DNA of 7,543 nt from Eubacteriales bacterium (GTDB lineage Bacteria; Bacillota; Clostridia; JANYKE01): contig JANYKE010000220.1 of assembly GCA_025361685.1 (NCBI GenBank), positions 1-7,543 on the forward strand, read 5' to 3'. Under the pieces are notes generated by a model that was not told the DNA's origin, did no database searches, and saw nothing but the letters and a program-made list of their open reading frames with translations. Made by a program: the position numbers and the translations under genes. Shown here piece after piece: positions 4,753 to 7,543 of this stretch (the first letter of the stretch is position 1; every line of letters begins with the position of its first letter).

Positions 4753-6771
4753 ATGATTAACTTAGTAATTAACGGTAAACCGATTTCAGTTGCCGAAGGA
4801 ACTACAATAATGAATGCGGCCAAGGCGCACAATATCAGTATTCCAAACCTGTGCTATCTCGAAGGTATTCACAAAATCGGGTCTTGCAGAATTTGTGTTG
4901 TTGAGGTTAAGGGTGCCAAGACTTTGCAGGCGTCGTGTATGACAATGGCGGCTGAGGGCATGGAGGTTAATACCAATTCTGATAAAGCGCGCAAAGCTCG
5001 CAAGGTTTTGTACGAGTTGCTGCTTTCGGATCATTCTAAGGATTGTTTGAGTTGCAAACGCAACCAGACGTGCGAGCTCCAAGAACTCGGCAAGACTCTG
5101 GGAATTGAGGAGACTCGGTTTGAGGGTGCTCATTCTGATCATGTTATTGATACTTCAGTTTCGATTACGCGCGATATGTCAAAATGTATTTTGTGCAGAA
5201 GGTGCGTTACGGTCTGCAATCAGGTTCAGGGTGCGGGAATATTGAACGCTCAGAACAGAGGGTTTAGTACAGTAATCGGTCCGGCTATGGACTTGCCTCT
5301 CGGCACAGTCAATTGTGTTTTCTGCGGACAATGTACTGTTGTGTGTCCGGTTGGTGCGCTTAAAGAAACTGATTCGATTCAAAGTGTTTGGGCTGCACTA
5401 AATGATAAGAACAAGCGTGTTGTGGTTCAGGTTGCTCCTGCAATCAGAGTTGCGCTTGGTGACGAATTTGGTTTTGAACCCGGAACACAAGTCACAGGCA
5501 AGCTGGCTGCAGCACTTCGTGCGCTTGGATTCAATGATGTGTTTGATACCAACTTTGCAGCCGACCTTACAATTATGGAGGAAGGTACCGAGCTTCTCGG
5601 CAGAATAAAAAGTGCCTTGACCGGCGAACCGGCTGTGCTTCCGATGATTACGAGTTGCAGCCCGGGATGGATCAAGCATATTGAACACACTTATCCCGAA
5701 CATCTTGATAATTTATCATCATGCAAATCACCTCATACAATGCTGGGTGCTTTGGTCAAATCTTATTACGCTGAAAAAATCGGCGCTAAACCACAGGATC
5801 TTTTCGTTGTATCAGTTATGCCTTGCACAGCCAAGAAGACTGAGATTGCACGCAACGAGATGAAGAATGACGGCGTTCCGAATGTTGATGCCGTTCTAAC
5901 AACAAGAGAACTTGCTTCAATGATTAAAGAAGGCGGCATTGATTTCAAGGGACTTCCTGACGAAGAATTTGACAGTCCTTTGGGAATGTCAACCGGAGCC
6001 GCAGATATTTTTGGTATGACCGGCGGTGTTATGGAAGCTGCTTTGCGTACAGTGTATGAAATTATTACAGGACGCGAGCTGCCGTTTGATGGTCTGCATG
6101 TAACACCAATTGAAGGCTTTGACCAAGTTAAAGAAGCGACAGTTAAACTTGAAAATGTTGTTGATGAATATAAGTTCCTTGAGGGTGTCGAAGTTAAGGT
6201 TGCTGTTACGAGCGGAGTCAGGGGTGCCAATATTCTCATGGATCAAATTGCCAAGGGCGAATCGCCATATCACTTTATCGAAGTTATGGGTTGTCCGGGT
6301 GGTTGCATCATGGGCGGAGGTCAGCCTCGTTCAAGCGATCCTGATGTAAGAACAAAACGTTTAAAAGGTATTCTCGCTGAAGACGAAGGCAAAGCTCTTC
6401 GTAAATCACATACCAATCCATACGTTACAGAAATGTATGAGCAGTTTCTCGAACATCCAAACAGCCACAAGTCTCATGACTTGTTACACACTCATTATGT
6501 GAAGCGCGGAGAATTCAACGAACTAACCGACGAGGAATTTGTTGTTGATACTCTAAGATCTTCGAAAAAATTAAGAGTGCCGATCGGTTCAATACCTGAT
6601 TATTGTCCGTCTGGCCAATCCTCAAATCGCAAGATGCATGAGGATCTCGAGTCGGTTAAGATACTCGCTCTTGAAGCCGAGAATACCAGAGTTAAGAAAG
6701 AACTCGACGATGCACTCGAAACAGTAGACCTCCTAAAGAAAGTAATCGTCAACAACAAAAAACCCAAATGA
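4753..6771 (+). CDS. hydA: [FeFe] hydrogenase catalytic subunit HydA with C-terminal coiled-coil extension
   Basis: The 672-residue catalytic subunit interconverts 2H+ + 2e- and H2 at the H-cluster in the cytoplasm. Order of domains: residues 1-75, plant-type [2Fe-2S] (C34, C45, C48, C62); 80-118, His-Cys [4Fe-4S] (H94, C98, C101, C107); 137-205, two ferredoxin clusters (C145, C148, C151, C155 and C188, C191, C194, C198). The H-domain, about 222-525, has L1 TSCSPGW (300-306), SCKSP (323-327), L2 MPCTAKKTE (356-364, with C358, K361, E364) and L3 EVMGCPGGCIMGGGQP (510-525, with C514, C518). A small-subunit-type segment, about 530-585, follows. This is the M3-type domain layout of HydA/HndD. Two oddities: Ser303 stands where TSCCPxW has its second Cys, and about 85 extra residues follow the HTHYVKRG region, with a charged, probably coiled-coil helix at about 628-665. 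It is last in the operon, starting 7 bases after the previous stop. No N-terminal export signal is seen. Confidence 0.96.
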   Translation: MINLVINGKPISVAEGTTIMNAAKAHNISIPNLCYLEGIHKIGSCRICVVEVKGAKTLQASCMTMAAEGMEVNTNSDKARKARKVLYELLLSDHSKDCLSCKRNQTCELQELGKTLGIEETRFEGAHSDHVIDTSVSITRDMSKCILCRRCVTVCNQVQGAGILNAQNRGFSTVIGPAMDLPLGTVNCVFCGQCTVVCPVGALKETDSIQSVWAALNDKNKRVVVQVAPAIRVALGDEFGFEPGTQVTGKLAAALRALGFNDVFDTNFAADLTIMEEGTELLGRIKSALTGEPAVLPMITSCSPGWIKHIEHTYPEHLDNLSSCKSPHTMLGALVKSYYAEKIGAKPQDLFVVSVMPCTAKKTEIARNEMKNDGVPNVDAVLTTRELASMIKEGGIDFKGLPDEEFDSPLGMSTGAADIFGMTGGVMEAALRTVYEIITGRELPFDGLHVTPIEGFDQVKEATVKLENVVDEYKFLEGVEVKVAVTSGVRGANILMDQIAKGESPYHFIEVMGCPGGCIMGGGQPRSSDPDVRTKRLKGILAEDEGKALRKSHTNPYVTEMYEQFLEHPNSHKSHDLLHTHYVKRGEFNELTDEEFVVDTLRSSKKLRVPIGSIPDYCPSGQSSNRKMHEDLESVKILALEAENTRVKKELDDALETVDLLKKVIVNNKKPK

Positions 6772-6808
6772 TACAGGGGACGTGATACAGGGGACGGTTC
6801 CTTGCTAC
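6769..6808 (+). repeat. REP-like repeat, copy 3, with a 14-bp tandem half-unit overlapping the hydA stop
   Basis: tgatacaggggacg occurs twice in direct tandem (6769-6782 and 6783-6796), and the second copy runs on into gttccttgctac. The first copy begins with the TGA stop codon of hydA. The core caggggacggtt is shared with copies 1 and 2. The trailing ttgctac is the inverse of their leading gtagca, so 6785-6808 can fold as an imperfect hairpin. It separates the hydA stop from the operon terminator. Confidence 0.75.
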
Positions 6809-6825
6809 AAATAATATTTTCCAAC

Positions 6826-6857
6826 AAAAAACCCGCAAGTGACTTGCGGGTTTTGTA
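6826..6857. terminator. Strong bidirectional rho-independent terminator between hydA and the symporter gene
   Basis: A perfect 12-bp stem, aaaacccgcaag (6828-6839) with cttgcgggtttt (6843-6854), closes a 3-base loop. The top strand ends in TTTT. On the minus strand the hairpin is followed by a run of six T. It can therefore end both the plus-strand hydrogenase operon and the minus-strand symporter gene, whose stop is at 6886-6888. Confidence 0.92.
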
Positions 6858-6885
6858 CTTATGATGACTTATTGAAAACTTCGTT

Positions 6886-7543
6886 TTATTTGATACCTTC
6901 GAAGCATTCGTCGATGTGTTCTTTGGAATATTTGCTCTTGGTAAATAATTGAACAACTATTGTAACAACTATCGAAACTAATAGAGCAATAACTATCGGA
7001 TCAACATATTGCAGCAGTGAGTCTTTGCCTGCCAATGTGTTAGTTCCAAACAACCAATTACAGATTTTCATTGCTGCTGATTCCTTTGAGTGAATAAACA
7101 TCATCCACAAAAGACTGGACGAGAAACCCGCAACCATTCCGGATATAGCAGCAACCTTGCTAAGCTTTTTGAAATAAAGTGCCCCGACGTACAGTGGAAG
7201 GAATGCCGCAACGCATAGTCCAAAGAACAATCCTGTGCTTATTGCAATAGAATCGTTCCATACATTAGGAAGTATGAATGCCAAAAAGATCGTAAATACA
7301 ATTGCAATCAGCATACCAATACGAGTCGTTAACATCGCCTTCTTAGGATCCTTGTCATTCATTTTCAATATGTCTCTGCTAACAGCTGTTCCGATTGCAT
7401 GAAACAAAGAACTCATCGTTGACATTCCAGCCGATAACAACACAACAAGGAAAACTGTCAAAAACCATTCGGGCATATTTGATTTTAAAAATAAGGGAAT
7501 TATGTTATCAGTGCTCCCGGCTGCAGCTGTAAAAGCAATCTTA
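6886..7543 (-). CDS. Sodium:solute symporter family protein, C-terminal part (5' end beyond window)
   Basis: The minus-strand frame is open to the right edge. An internal ATG at 7474-7476 has 22 in-frame codons before it that continue the family pattern, so the gene is partial. The visible part is 218 residues of a family usually about 450-600 long. The segment LSAGMSTMSSLFHAIGTAVSRD (visible residues 36-57, split here across the Na+-site helix and the following loop) matches the conserved SSS-family helix whose Ser/Thr residues coordinate Na+. Further hydrophobic helices lie at about 72-92, 98-123, 129-151 and 180-201, and a short charged cytoplasmic tail ends the protein. It would be a plasma-membrane Na+-coupled importer, but the substrate (sugar, proline, pantothenate, carboxylate or other) cannot be decided from this end. 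It converges on the hydrogenase operon and shares its terminator; no functional link is implied. Confidence 0.88.
   Translation of the reverse strand, partial: KIAFTAAAGSTDNIIPLFLKSNMPEWFLTVFLVVLLSAGMSTMSSLFHAIGTAVSRDILKMNDKDPKKAMLTTRIGMLIAIVFTIFLAFILPNVWNDSIAISTGLFFGLCVAAFLPLYVGALYFKKLSKVAAISGMVAGFSSSLLWMMFIHSKESAAMKICNWLFGTNTLAGKDSLLQYVDPIVIALLVSIVVTIVVQLFTKSKYSKEHIDECFEGIK

Noticed and set aside
5766..6239. 157-codon minus-strand frame opposite hydA
   Set aside because: Shadow of the hydrogenase H-domain, with no RBS or recognisable domain.
7474..7476. ATG as the true start of the symporter gene
   Set aside because: In-frame codons to the right of it continue the conserved symporter sequence to the window edge, so this Met is internal.

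Overview
The window looks like chromosome from a strictly anaerobic, fermenting bacterium, most likely a Clostridia-type Bacillota. The signs are a moderately AT-rich sequence, strong AGGAGG-type ribosome binding sites, extended -10 promoters, a multimeric [FeFe] hydrogenase operon, and a scattered REP-like repeat with the core caggggacggtt. No taxonomic marker gene is present, so this placement is inference.

Layout. (1) 1-356: the first 59 codons of a xylulokinase-like gene with its promoter and RBS. It is cut off by a perfect inverted copy of its own first 119 bp (arms 1-119 and 238-356, spacer 118 bp). This is either a fold-back rearrangement or an assembly/amplification chimera at a contig end. 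(2) 354-1024: a block bracketed by two inverted copies of a 24-bp REP-like sequence (23/24 identical). It holds a 5 x 12-bp tandem repeat, a promoter, a small His/Met-rich single-pass membrane protein with a C-terminal SHOCT domain, and a rho-independent terminator. (3) 1023-6857: a three-gene hydrogenase operon in the order HydC-like (NuoE-type), HydB-like (NuoF-type) and HydA ([FeFe] hydrogenase). It has an extended -10 promoter, a candidate Rex-like palindrome just before the first RBS, and a strong probably bidirectional terminator. (4) 6886-7543, minus strand: the C-terminal 218 residues of a sodium:solute symporter family protein, open at the right edge.

How the genes work together. The hydrogenase resembles the trimeric HydABC class that couples H2 to NAD(H) and ferredoxin, often by flavin-based electron bifurcation. 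The departure from the standard design is the 1033-residue central subunit. After the usual [2Fe-2S] and NuoF (FMN/NADH/4Fe-4S) modules, it carries a complete GltD/NfnB-type module (Fe-S cysteines, FAD site, second pyridine-nucleotide site) where HydB normally has a C-terminal 2x[4Fe-4S] ferredoxin domain. This predicts a hydrogenase with two flavins and two pyridine-nucleotide sites, possibly linking H2, NADH and NADPH pools in one complex. HydA has a Ser in the L1 H-cluster motif (TSCSPGW) and a roughly 85-residue C-terminal extension ending in a probable coiled coil. No maturation genes (hydE, hydF, hydG) lie in the window.
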